Assembly (NCBI GenBank): GCA_934149365.1
Contig: CAKPEI010000001.1
Span: forward strand, 237,601 to 301,600
DNA length: 64,000 bases
Direction of reading: 5' to 3'
From: an uncultured Clostridia bacterium
GTDB lineage: Bacteria > Bacillota > Clostridia > TANB77 > CAG-465
The notes under the pieces are model-generated. The model was not told where the DNA came from and did no database searches. It saw only the letters and a list, made by a program, of their open reading frames with translations. Position numbers and translations under genes: made by a program. This document shows, piece by piece, positions 38,646 through 46,742 of the stretch (its first letter is position 1; every line of letters starts with the position of its first letter).

Positions 38646-39182
38646 ATGAATATACTTTCTGCTATATTGCTTGGTATAGCAGCTAATTTAGATAATATCA
38701 TTATTGGAGTTATGTATGGAAGTAAAAAAATTTATATATCTTGGAAAAGCAATGTAGTTATAAGCACAGTGATACTTGTTATAACTATACTAGCTCTTTT
38801 ATTTGGTAGTTTTATATCACATTTAATTCCACATAATGTAGCAAATATATTAAGTACAGTTTCACTTGTTTTAATTGGAATGTACTATTTAATAGACAGT
38901 TTATTAATAAAAAAAGATGAAACACAAAAGATAATGCCTAAGTTTGGATTTAAAGATAAGATTATTTTAGCATTAACACTTTCTTTAAATAATCTGCCTA
39001 TTGCTATTTTTTCCAGTATAGACGGATGCAATGTATTTTTGGTATCTAGTATGTTATATATTTTTAGTATATTAACGATATATATAGGGAATTTTTTAGG
39101 AAGTAAGGTATCAAGTAGTAAAACATCTATACTTTCAGCTGTCTTAATAATAGCGGTAGGAATACTTGAGTTATTTATATAA
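38646..39182 (+). CDS. MntP/YtaF-family membrane protein
   Basis: 178 residues, about six membrane helices in two homologous halves. The first helix has ILLGIAANLDNIIIGVMYG and the fourth ILALTLSLNNLPIAIFSS; the paired Asp/Asn-rich motif (A-x-x-L-D-N and S-L-N-N) is the hallmark of the MntP (Mn2+ efflux)/YtaF (sporulation) group. In a spore-former YtaF is as likely as MntP. ATG 38646 or TTG 38643, both behind AAAGGGGG. Confidence 0.75.
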   Translation: MNILSAILLGIAANLDNIIIGVMYGSKKIYISWKSNVVISTVILVITILALLFGSFISHLIPHNVANILSTVSLVLIGMYYLIDSLLIKKDETQKIMPKFGFKDKIILALTLSLNNLPIAIFSSIDGCNVFLVSSMLYIFSILTIYIGNFLGSKVSSSKTSILSAVLIIAVGILELFI

Positions 39183-39200
39183 TAAAGCAATTAAAATACA

Positions 39201-39229
39201 TTGCAAATTTTAAAATAGTGTGAGATAAT
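39201..39229 (+). promoter_or_regulatory. Promoter of the prepilin-like gene 39253
   Basis: TTGCAA (39201-39206), 17 bp ending TGTGA, GATAAT (39224-39229): the family-shared promoter, here without a CA-tract leader. Confidence 0.6.
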
Positions 39230-39252
39230 ATAGAAAAATATGGAGGGAAAAA

Positions 39253-40584
39253 ATGAAAACTAAACAAAAGAATGGAATATCATTAATAGTGCTAGTAATT
39301 ACTATAATTGTAATGATAGTGTTAGCTACTGCGATAATACTGTCTTTAATAAGCAATGGAATAATAGAAAAGGCAAATAAAGCAAAGAAAAATACGGATT
39401 ATGCAAATGCAAAAGAATTAATAAATACGTTAATGACAGATTGGAACTTGATGAGCGAAGCAGATAAGCAAAAAGTTTCTGGGGATGGAACTTTTGTAAC
39501 TTATGCCAAAAATAAAATGATGTCTTTAGGATATAAAATGACAGAAAGTGATAATAAAATAACGGGTACTTATGAAGTAACAGAAGATGGAAAGGTGTAT
39601 AGATACCCAGTAATACCAGAAGGCTTTACAGCCTCTTCAATTGAAGGCGAAAAACTAGTATCAGAAGGACTAGTAATATATGAAAATGTACAGGGGCAAG
39701 ATAACAAAGTTACTGCTGAGGATACTGATGGAGATGGAATAATTGATGCTCAGGTAGAAAGAAATCAGTTTGTGTGGATACCGGTTGAGGATATTAATGA
39801 ATTTGTAAGAAGAGAAGGATATAAAGAAGGAAAGCTTCAAACATACTTATCAGAGGGGATTGTTACTGAGCCATATAACCCGGATATGAGTACAATAACA
39901 GATGAAAATGAAATATTAACTGTTCAAAAAGAACAAAAAGAATATAAAGATATGGTAGCAAGTGTAGAGAAATATGGTGGCTTTTATTTAGCAAGATATG
40001 AAATGGGAGATGACGAAGCTACTGAAGCAAGAACAGAAGCAACAGAGGCAAGAAGAATAGTAAGTAAAAGAGATAAGTTTGTATATAACTACGTTCCTTG
40101 GGGAGCAAGTACCGTAAATGTTGGAACATTTGAAAAAAATGGTAAGAATATAGCGGGAGCAGTAGCACTATCTAGAGGAATGTATGAAAATAATGAACAT
40201 TTTGTATCTATTCTTCCTTACGGAGTACAATGGGATGCTATGCTTAGATTTGTAGAAGATGAAAATCATAGTATTATAGATTCTTCTTCTTGGGGTGCCC
40301 ATTCTAATTATAGAAACCAAGAAACGGGTGATGAAAAAGTAAATATTATGAATGGTGTACAAAAATCAGGAATTACGGAGCATTGGAAAGCCAAAAATCT
40401 TTACGAAGTAGCAGGAAATACATGGGAGTGGACAATGGAATGTAAAGGCAAAACTAGAGTAAAAAGAGGAGGATATTGGGCAATGCACGGGAATATTAAA
40501 CCAGTTTCAACGAGATATCCTTTTTTAGGGACAACATATATTCACCAAAGTTATGGCTTTAGAGTAGCACTTTATTTATTATAG
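39253..40584 (+). CDS. Prepilin-like protein with FGE/SUMF1-type C-terminal domain
   Basis: 443 residues, ribosome site GGAGGG. N-terminal N-G-ISLIVLVITIIVMIVLATAI helix of the family, then SNGIIEKANKAKKNTD. From ~residue 165 a formylglycine-generating-enzyme-like (C-type-lectin-fold) domain: QFVWIPVEDINEF, YGGFYLARYEMGDD, LYEVAGNTWEWTMEC, RVKRGGYWAMHG and terminal YGFRVALYLL. It is used here most likely as a stable display scaffold, not an enzyme. A short internal repeat (T-E-A-R / A-T-E-A-R) occurs near residue 260. The domain type is one that DGRs often target, but no nucleotide signature of diversification is evident. Confidence 0.8.
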   Translation: MKTKQKNGISLIVLVITIIVMIVLATAIILSLISNGIIEKANKAKKNTDYANAKELINTLMTDWNLMSEADKQKVSGDGTFVTYAKNKMMSLGYKMTESDNKITGTYEVTEDGKVYRYPVIPEGFTASSIEGEKLVSEGLVIYENVQGQDNKVTAEDTDGDGIIDAQVERNQFVWIPVEDINEFVRREGYKEGKLQTYLSEGIVTEPYNPDMSTITDENEILTVQKEQKEYKDMVASVEKYGGFYLARYEMGDDEATEARTEATEARRIVSKRDKFVYNYVPWGASTVNVGTFEKNGKNIAGAVALSRGMYENNEHFVSILPYGVQWDAMLRFVEDENHSIIDSSSWGAHSNYRNQETGDEKVNIMNGVQKSGITEHWKAKNLYEVAGNTWEWTMECKGKTRVKRGGYWAMHGNIKPVSTRYPFLGTTYIHQSYGFRVALYLL

Positions 40585-40588
40585 TTTT

Positions 40589-40622
40589 ATTATACCATAT
40601 AGAAATATATGGTATAATTTTC
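40589..40622 (+). terminator. Terminator after the 39253 gene
   Basis: Perfect 12-bp stem ATTATACCATAT/ATATGGTATAAT (40589-40600 with 40607-40618) followed by TTTC. Confidence 0.75.
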
Positions 40623-40624
40623 TA

Positions 40625-40653
40625 TTGACATCGAGAACGTTTGTTTATATAAT
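40625..40653 (+). promoter_or_regulatory. Y-family polymerase promoter with a LexA-type box in the spacer
   Basis: TTGACA (40625-40630), 17 bp, TATAAT (40648-40653). The spacer contains GAACGTTTGTTT, close to the Gram-positive LexA/DinR box GAAC-N4-GTTC (one mismatch). A repressor bound there would block both promoter boxes, consistent with SOS control. Confidence 0.6.
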
Positions 40654-40672
40654 ATACACAGGTGATAACTTT

Positions 40673-41863
40673 ATGGGAAGAGTAATACTTCATGTAGATG
40701 TAAATAATGCTTTTTTATCTTGGACTGCTGTAGATATGTTGGAAAAAGGAAGTAAAGTAGATATACGAAACATTCCTGCTATTATAGGGGGAGATGAAAA
40801 GTCAAGAAGAGGAGTAGTTTTAGCTAAAAGCAATATAGCTAAAAAATATGGAATAGTTACAGGTGAAACTATATATAAAGCGAGAAAAAAATGTCCTAAC
40901 TTGAAGGTATTTCTAGGTAGCTATAATAGATATCATGAATATTCAAATATGCTATATAATTTACTTCTAGAGTATACAGATAAGATAGAAAGATTTTCAG
41001 TAGATGAATGTTTTTTAGACATGACAGAATATTTAATGGGAAGAGATATACTTACCATAGCTAAAGAAATAAAAGATAGAGTAGAAAAAGAATTAAAGTT
41101 TACCGTAAATATTGGAATATCAGAAAATAAAGTACTTGCCAAAATGGCTTCTGATTTTGAAAAGCCAAATAAAATACACACATTATATAGATATGAAATA
41201 AAAAGAAAAATGTGGTCACTCGATGTAAATGAATTATTTATGCTTGGAAGAAAAACAGTTCCAAAATTAAATAAATTAGGTATGTATAAAATTGGAGATA
41301 TAGCTTGTAAAAGTAAGGAATATATGATAAGTAAATTTGGTATACATGGTAAAACAATGTGGGAGTACGCAAATGGAATAGATAACTCTGAGGTAAACTA
41401 TATAAAGGAACTTCCAAAAAGTATAAGCCATTCAACTACACTTATTAAAGACACATCAGATTTTGAATTCCTTTGTAAAGTACTACTTGATTTAACTGAA
41501 AAGGTAACGTATAGATTAAGAAAATATAATTTATATGCAAATGTTGTAACAGTGCAGATTAGAACAAAAGAATTTGAAAATTATACAAAGCAGAAGAAAC
41601 TTAATATGTCTACTTCTGTTACTAAGGAAGTATATGATGAAGCAAAAAAATTGCTAAAAGAGTTATATAAAGAAAGAGAACTTAGATTAATAGGTATAGG
41701 TGTTTCTGATTTAGTAGATTTAAACGAGAATTATCAAATATCTATATTTGATAAAACAAGTGAAAACAAAGAACATAAAAAATATGAAAAACTAGATAAA
41801 ACTGTAGATGAGATAAAAAATAAATTTGGAAATAATAGTATTACATTTGCAGGTAAACTCTAA
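40673..41863 (+). CDS. dinB: Y-family DNA polymerase (Pol IV / DinB type)
   Basis: 396 residues. ATG 40673 behind AGGTGAT gives the standard start RVILHVDVNNAFLSW, with the first catalytic Asp; the open frame upstream of it is the promoter. Palm/fingers: RRGVVLAKSNIAKKYGI, then the catalytic pair in IERFSVDECFLDMTEY, VNIGISENKVLAKMASDFEKP; thumb HhH (LGRKTVPKLNKLG); little finger domain in the C-terminal third. The tail YQISIFDK resembles a beta-clamp-binding motif. Error-prone translesion synthesis. 'DNNAF' rather than 'DCFYA' is common in clostridial members. Confidence 0.92.
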   Translation: MGRVILHVDVNNAFLSWTAVDMLEKGSKVDIRNIPAIIGGDEKSRRGVVLAKSNIAKKYGIVTGETIYKARKKCPNLKVFLGSYNRYHEYSNMLYNLLLEYTDKIERFSVDECFLDMTEYLMGRDILTIAKEIKDRVEKELKFTVNIGISENKVLAKMASDFEKPNKIHTLYRYEIKRKMWSLDVNELFMLGRKTVPKLNKLGMYKIGDIACKSKEYMISKFGIHGKTMWEYANGIDNSEVNYIKELPKSISHSTTLIKDTSDFEFLCKVLLDLTEKVTYRLRKYNLYANVVTVQIRTKEFENYTKQKKLNMSTSVTKEVYDEAKKLLKELYKERELRLIGIGVSDLVDLNENYQISIFDKTSENKEHKKYEKLDKTVDEIKNKFGNNSITFAGKL

Positions 41864-41906
41864 TGTTACAGAAAAATTACAAATAAATAAAATAACACAA
41901 AAAGTG

Positions 41907-42009
41907 TTGAAAAAAGTAATGATATAAAGTAGAATGAAAACGTAGAAGAAGCAGATAAAGGAAAAGAGATGAAATCAGTCATATGCTGAAAGTATATAGC
42001 TAGTTTTTT
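41907..42009 (+). promoter_or_regulatory. Degenerate leader element 4 (no CA tract)
   Basis: Promoter TTGAAA (41907-41912), 17 bp, TAGAAT (41930-41935). AAGGAAAAGAG precedes a six-codon ORF, MKSVIC (41969-41989), whose coding bases form the 5' arm of an imperfect terminator: 41974-41987 with 41991-42004 followed by T6. The 3' arm TATATAGCTAGT matches the terminators of the other elements. Translation of the ORF would disrupt the terminator. Confidence 0.5.
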
Positions 42010-42108
42010 GTTTTAAAAATAAAATGGAAAACTAAAGGTATTAACATAGTAAAAAACTATGATTATACAAAAAATTGTTCAAAAGAAAAAATTAAAGGGG
42101 GAAAAAAT

Positions 42109-43300
42109 ATGAGAACAAAAGTAAAATCAAAAAAGCGGAATATCATTAATAGTATTAGTAATAACAATAATAGTAATGATAATACTAGCAGCTGCAATAA
42201 TTTTATCACTATCAAATAGTGGAATAATATCAAAAGCAAATAAAGCAAAGACAGATAGTGATGCAGCAAATTTAAAAGAGTATGTAAATACCCTAAGAGC
42301 AGAATGGGAGTTAATGACGGCAGATGAACAAACAGCAGAAGGTTCATTTGAAGCGTATGCAAACAAAAAACTAGCTGATAATGGATACAAAGGAGCAGTG
42401 GGAGCAGATGGAGAAGTATATGCAAATTTAAATGAGAGTGCAATGGCAGTAATAAAAGCAGGAATAAAAGTAGGAGATGTAGTAACAGGATATACAGTAG
42501 CAGAAAACACATATGAAACAAGTGGAGAAGAGAATACTGCACCTAATGGCTATTCAGAAACAGGCCCAACGAAACAAACAGTAACAACAAATACGGATAT
42601 AACATGGAAATACTTAGGAGTAAATGCAAATGGAGAACTAGAAATAATGGCAGTTTTATCTGAAAAAGATGCAATAACAGATACAGCTGATAAGCAGTTA
42701 AAAGTAAAATTATCAGGAAAAGGTGGTTACTTAAAGGGACCAGATATGTTAAATACAATATGTGAGAAGTTATATTCAAAAGAGGGAGTAGGAACAGCAA
42801 GAAGTACGAATATAGATGATGTAAATAATATATTAGGATATACAGGACCAAAAGGAACATATTTGGATACTGATTTTAACGAAATAACAACATCAACACC
42901 ATTAACAATAGGGGAAATAGAAAGTAAATTAGGAACAACATTAAGTATTAGAACAACACCAGATGGAAAAGAACTAGGAACATACTATTCAGATTTTTAC
43001 TCTATAAGTAAAACAAGTGAGAATATAACAAATTCAGATGACAAGACTAAGAGTTTAGTATACAATGCTAAAGATACGTACTGGCTTGCTTCTCCGTGTG
43101 TCGATGCGGTTTTCGGCCGCGGCCGTGCGAACTTCGATGTACGCTACGTTGGCTCTGCTAGCGTGGACGCGCTCGTTATGTTCAATTCGATTGGCTACTC
43201 TGCCTGCAATACGTTTGCGGTTTGCCCCGTAGTCAAACTAAACTCAAATGTTACACTAACTAAAGATACTACAGCGGAGAATACATGGAAAATTAATTAA
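42109..43300 (+). pseudogene. Prepilin-like protein with a probable DGR variable region, frameshifted before the hydrophobic helix
   Basis: Strong ribosome site AAAGGGGG and ATG 42109 begin R-T-K-V-K-S-K-K, matching the leaders of its relatives, but the frame then shifts: G-I-S-L-I-V-L-V continues one base later (codon GGA at 42137), after AAAAAAGC. The downstream frame is open to 43300. Removing C 42136 (or one A) restores a ~397-residue protein: prepilin-like helix, SNSGIISKANKAKTDSD, a middle domain (TWKYLGVNANGELEIMAVL), and a C-terminal C-type-lectin-like domain from DTYWLASP to VVKLNSN with a GC-rich variable stretch. No start codon with a ribosome site exists in the second frame upstream. 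Could be decay, phase variation, frameshifting or error. Confidence 0.75.
43082..43234 (+). other. Candidate diversity-generating-retroelement variable region (VR)
   Basis: This 153-nt stretch is 57% GC by my count (87/153) inside a gene that is otherwise near 35%. It encodes the end of a C-type-lectin-like domain from WLASP to VCPVV. Nearly all unusual codons are NNY (GAT, GTT, GGC, CGC, GGC, CGT, TAC, GGC, AGC, GAC, CTC, GTT, ATT, TAC, GCC, TGC, TTT), the outcome expected when AAY codons of a template repeat are mutagenised at adenines by a DGR reverse transcriptase. The conserved framework (ANF-V, MFNS, PVV) is intact. No reverse transcriptase or template repeat is in the window. Confidence 0.7.
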
Positions 43301-43357
43301 TATACATCTATCATAAACAAACTCAAACTAATCATATAGTGTAAAGAGGTGATTGGT

Positions 43358-44140
43358 TTGAGTTATTTTTATGTCTTTGGAACAGATAAAAGAACAGAAT
43401 ATATTAAGTTAATGATTAAAGAAGAGGGAAGATTAACAGAAGATAGTAGTTTGGCTAAACATATAGTTGCACCTACTCCTTTTACTAAAGATAATGAAAA
43501 TGTTTTTGGAACAGATATATCAATAAACACCTTTATAAATAAATGTAAGGGTAAAATTGTTTTTGCAGGGGCAATACCTAGTTTTGTAAAGGAAAAACTG
43601 GATGCAAAAGAAGTTGAATACTATGATTTAATGGAGTACGAAGATGTTGCTATTTTAAATGCTATACCAACAGCAGAAGGAGCTATAAGTGTGGCAATGG
43701 AAATGTCAGATATAACTTTACACGGTAGTAATGTATTAGTATTAGGTTTTGGAAAAATAGGAAAAGTGTTATCAAAGATGTTACTTGGAATAGGTGCAAA
43801 TGTGTATTGTGAAGCAAGAAATAAAAAAGACCTTGCACTAATTAAGGCGTTGGGGTATAATAGTATAGATTTAAGAGATTTAGACAAATATTTGCCTAAA
43901 TTTGATTATGTTTTTAATACAATTCCTTATTTGATTTTAGATGAAATAAGGCTAGCTAGGTTAAAAAAAGATGCGTATTTGATTGACCTTGCTTCAAAAC
44001 CTGGCGGAATTGATTTTGATTATGCCAAAAACAATGGTATGAATGTAACTCATGCACTTGCTTTACCTAGTAAAGTTGCACCAAAAACTGCGGCTTTGTA
44101 TTTTAAACAAAAAATAGAGTATATTATAAATAATATTTAG
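43358..44140 (+). CDS. spoVFA: Dipicolinate synthase subunit A
   Basis: 260 residues. TTG 43358 follows AGAGGTGA by 6 nt and gives SYFYVFGTDKRTEYI; GTG 43349 lies within the ribosome site. N-terminal part PTPFTKDN and AILNAIPTAEGAISVAM, then a Rossmann NAD(P) domain with VLVLGFGKIGKVLSKML, ending FDYVFNTIP and IDLASKPGGIDFDYA, all typical of DpaA/SpoVFA, which with SpoVFB makes dipicolinic acid for the spore core. Slightly shorter than Bacillus SpoVFA at the N-terminus. SpoVFB is not adjacent; uppP follows by 10 bp. Marks the organism as a spore-former. Confidence 0.88.
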   Translation: MSYFYVFGTDKRTEYIKLMIKEEGRLTEDSSLAKHIVAPTPFTKDNENVFGTDISINTFINKCKGKIVFAGAIPSFVKEKLDAKEVEYYDLMEYEDVAILNAIPTAEGAISVAMEMSDITLHGSNVLVLGFGKIGKVLSKMLLGIGANVYCEARNKKDLALIKALGYNSIDLRDLDKYLPKFDYVFNTIPYLILDEIRLARLKKDAYLIDLASKPGGIDFDYAKNNGMNVTHALALPSKVAPKTAALYFKQKIEYIINNI

Positions 44141-44150
44141 GGGGTAACAT

Positions 44151-44975
44151 ATGACAATTTTACAAACAATAATTTTAGGAATAGTACAAGGAATTACTGA
44201 GTTTTTTCCTATTTCAAGTTCAGGGCACTTAATTGCAATAAGATATTTATTTAATTTTGGCTTAGGTGATTCAAAAGCTGAATTAGTATTTGATATAGCT
44301 TTACACTTTGGTACATTTATGGCTATATTTATTTTCTTTTTTAAAGATTTTTGGAAAATGATTACAGAAGGTTTCAAGTTTAAAGGAAAAGACGGTAAAT
44401 TTAGTTTTAATAATCTAAAACATGAAGGAAAAATAATGTGGTATATAGTAGCTGCATGTATTCCAGCAGGAGTAATGGGCATACTATTTGAAGATATTAT
44501 AGATAGATATATAAGGACACCACTTGTAGTTGCAATTTCAATGGCTGTTATGGGTGTTATAATGTATTTTGTAGATAAATATTCAAAAAGCGAAACAGAT
44601 ATAGAGCATCTTAATTTAAAACAAGCAATGGGAGTTGGTATTGGTCAAATGTTTGCGATGATACCTGGTTTTTCAAGATCTGGTACTACAATGACAGCAG
44701 CAAGAGCTATGAAAATAGATAGAAAATCAGCAGCTAAATTTTCATTTTTACTAGGTGCTCCCGTAATGTTTGGCGCAGCAGTATTAGCGCTTAAAGATTT
44801 AACTATGGAAATGATTAACGTCCAATTTATATTAGGAGTTGTTGTTTCTTTTGTAGTTGGTATGATAGCAATAAAGGCACTAATGAATATTGTAGAAAAA
44901 ATTGGATTTGGAGGATTTGCAATATACAGAGTATTACTTGCTCTAGTTATAATTGTTACATGGATAATAAGATAA
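44151..44975 (+). CDS. uppP: Undecaprenyl-diphosphatase UppP (BacA)
   Basis: 274 residues, about 7-8 membrane helices. Recycles undecaprenyl pyrophosphate to the monophosphate carrier for peptidoglycan and the surface polysaccharide encoded at 2.7-12 kb. Signature motifs: GIVQGITEFFPISSSGHL (catalytic Glu and Ser) and MIPGFSRSGTTMTAAR (second active-site loop with Arg). Overexpression in other bacteria gives bacitracin resistance. Ribosome site GGGGG. Confidence 0.95.
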   Translation: MTILQTIILGIVQGITEFFPISSSGHLIAIRYLFNFGLGDSKAELVFDIALHFGTFMAIFIFFFKDFWKMITEGFKFKGKDGKFSFNNLKHEGKIMWYIVAACIPAGVMGILFEDIIDRYIRTPLVVAISMAVMGVIMYFVDKYSKSETDIEHLNLKQAMGVGIGQMFAMIPGFSRSGTTMTAARAMKIDRKSAAKFSFLLGAPVMFGAAVLALKDLTMEMINVQFILGVVVSFVVGMIAIKALMNIVEKIGFGGFAIYRVLLALVIIVTWIIR

Positions 44976-44992
44976 AATAAGTAGGTGATTTT

Positions 44993-45841
44993 GTGGGAGA
45001 AATAATAAACGTAAAGAAGATAGTTGAAGATAGAAAGAAAATGTTAAAAGAAAAGGTAGAAGAACTAAAAAATAAAGGAATACAACCTAAATTAGCAGTT
45101 ATACTTGCAAATAACGAAGATTCTTCAAGAGTATATGTTTCTAAAAAAAGAAAGCTATGTGAAGAACTTGGAATACTTGAGGAAGAATATGTTTTTGATG
45201 ACAAGGTAATAGAGGAAGATATAGAAAAGCTTTTAACCAAGTTAAATGAAGATGACTCTGTTCATGGAATATTAGTTCAGTTGCCACTATTTAATCATTT
45301 AAATAGCAAGAAAATATTAGAAGAAATATCTCCTTTAAAAGATGTTGATGGTTTTCACCCAGTTAATGTAGGAAAACTAGTTCAAGGAACAGGCAATATA
45401 TGTCCGTGTACTCCAAAAGGAATAATGACTATATTAAAGGAATTAAATGTTGATATACAAGGAAAAGATGCTGTGGTTGTTGGAAGAAGTATTATTGTAG
45501 GAAAACCAATGTCTGCTATGCTTTTAAATAGTGGAGCTACAGTTACAACTTGCCATTCTAAGACTAAAGATTTAAAGGAACATACTAAAAATGCAGATAT
45601 ACTTGTAGTCGCTGTAGGAAAAGCGCATTTAATAACAGAAGACATGGTAAAGGAAAATAGTATAGTAATAGATGTAGGAATAAATAGAATGGATAGCAAA
45701 TTAGTCGGTGATGTTGATACAGAAAATGTTGCTAAGAAAGCTAAATTAGTATCACCTGTTCCTGGTGGTGTAGGTCTTACTACAGTATTATCCTTAATGG
45801 AAAATTTAATAGATCTAGCAAGTGACAAGAAAATATATTAG
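44993..45841 (+). CDS. folD: Bifunctional methylenetetrahydrofolate dehydrogenase/cyclohydrolase FolD
   Basis: 282 residues; interconverts methylene-, methenyl- and formyl-tetrahydrofolate with NADP. GTG start 44993 with AGGTGA upstream. The catalytic Lys lies in SRVYVSKKRKLCEELGI, followed by VHGILVQLPL, PLKDVDGFHP, VVGRSIIVGKPMS (Rossmann loop) and PVPGGVGLTTVLSL. Begins EIINVKKIVEDRKKM as in many Clostridia. 17 bp after uppP, so probably in the same transcript. Confidence 0.95.
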   Translation: MGEIINVKKIVEDRKKMLKEKVEELKNKGIQPKLAVILANNEDSSRVYVSKKRKLCEELGILEEEYVFDDKVIEEDIEKLLTKLNEDDSVHGILVQLPLFNHLNSKKILEEISPLKDVDGFHPVNVGKLVQGTGNICPCTPKGIMTILKELNVDIQGKDAVVVGRSIIVGKPMSAMLLNSGATVTTCHSKTKDLKEHTKNADILVVAVGKAHLITEDMVKENSIVIDVGINRMDSKLVGDVDTENVAKKAKLVSPVPGGVGLTTVLSLMENLIDLASDKKIY

Positions 45842-45858
45842 CAAGAAATTAAAAGAGT

Positions 45859-45885
45859 TATAGCCCATAAAAGGGCTATATTTTT
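45859..45885 (+). terminator. Terminator after folD
   Basis: TATAGCCC/GGGCTATA stem with loop ATAAAA and T5. Confidence 0.85.
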
Positions 45886-45888
45886 ATG

Positions 45889-45918
45889 CAAAAAACAGGA
45901 CATGTATAACATGCCCTG
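45889..45918 (-). terminator. Terminator of the minus-strand lipoprotein gene
   Basis: CAGGACATG/CATGCCCTG stem (one mismatch) followed, on the minus strand, by a run of T (45895-45889). Confidence 0.75.
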
Positions 45919-45928
45919 AAAAATAGTT

Positions 45929-46564
45929 TTATTCGATTAAGTTTTTATCTATGATTTGAAAGTTTGCTCTATGAATATATAAAGCTTTTTTATCAATCAT
46001 AAGTTTTGTCATTTTGGGTAAATCATCAGGAATCTCCCAATATACATCATCACCGCTGTATGCACAGATAGGAACACCAAGTTGTGATTTTATAACAACG
46101 ACTTGAGGCTTACCAAATGCGTTTTTGTATTTGTTTATAACCTTTGCAACCGATGTTAAACTGGAAATTGGATTATCTGCTGTGCTTTGTATATCTTGCA
46201 GAGAGAAGTCGACATCTTTTGTTAAACCGCTTTCTGCAAATATTACAGTATCACCGCAGCTTTCCATCTGTTTTCCATCAATTGTAATTGTTATTACAGA
46301 AGATAGAGTATAATTAGTGGTACTCGTTCCGTCTGAATTAAATCCAGATTCTTCAACAGTATTTCCCTCAATGTCAATTCTTTGACCTTCTGCGGTAAAA
46401 GACTTTGCACCAAAATTATCGTAAAATTCTGCAGTGTAAGATACACCAGCAAGTTTCCCTTTTAGAGAATGAATTTCACTTGAAAGAAGTGCACAGCTGC
46501 TTAGAATTACCGCAGATAAAGCTGCTATTAAAAGTAGCGATATTAACCGAATTTTTTTACTCAT
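45929..46564 (-). CDS. Lipoprotein, DUF5052-like
   Basis: 211 residues. ATG 46564 follows GGAGGT; a TTG 15 bases upstream is within the ribosome site. Type II signal peptide with lipobox L-S-S-C (ISLLLIAALSAVILSSC), so anchored to the outer face of the membrane. The mature part opens with LKGKLAGVSYTAEFYDNFG, FTAEGQRIDIEGNTV and TIDGKQMESCGDTVIFAE, the pattern I associate with DUF5052 lipoproteins; function unknown. Base composition looks richer in G/C than its neighbours, which could mean transfer. Monocistronic, convergent to folD. Confidence 0.75.
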   Translation of the reverse strand: MSKKIRLISLLLIAALSAVILSSCALLSSEIHSLKGKLAGVSYTAEFYDNFGAKSFTAEGQRIDIEGNTVEESGFNSDGTSTTNYTLSSVITITIDGKQMESCGDTVIFAESGLTKDVDFSLQDIQSTADNPISSLTSVAKVINKYKNAFGKPQVVVIKSQLGVPICAYSGDDVYWEIPDDLPKMTKLMIDKKALYIHRANFQIIDKNLIE

Positions 46565-46673
46565 TAATATTACCTCCAAAATAAAATTATTTGATTTGTA
46601 TATATATTTTATGTTGAAATTATATCACAAGTTAACATAAAAGTAAATATGCAAAAAATATTTAATAATTCTA

Positions 46674-46722
46674 TTGACAAAAATATAATATAGGTATAAA
46701 ATAATAGTCAGAAAAGGTCAAA
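46674..46722 (+). promoter_or_regulatory. ctsR operon promoter with CtsR operator
   Basis: TTGACA (46674-46679), 17 bp, TAAAAT (46697-46702). Immediately downstream, AGTCAGAAAAGGTCAAA (46706-46722) matches the tandem heptamer operator of CtsR (A/G-GTCAAA-NAN-A/G-GTCAAA) with one weaker half. Repression by CtsR and release on heat or protein stress is the known logic of this operon. Confidence 0.75.
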
Positions 46723-46742
46723 AGGTGAAAGAAGGTAAGAAA

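Noticed and set aside
40400..40584. FGE-like domain of the 39253 gene as a second DGR variable region
   Set aside because: Base composition matches the rest of the gene and altered codons are not predominantly NNY; natural divergence explains it.
42127..42136. A-AAA-AAG heptamer at the prepilin frameshift, the classical -1 slippery sequence
   Set aside because: A -1 slip would enter a frame that stops within five codons; the hydrophobic helix is in the +1 frame, so dnaX-type frameshifting does not explain it.
42063..42860. Long minus-strand frames opposite the prepilin-like gene
   Set aside because: Leucine-rich shadow translation of the AT-rich coding strand, no ribosome site and no family resemblance.
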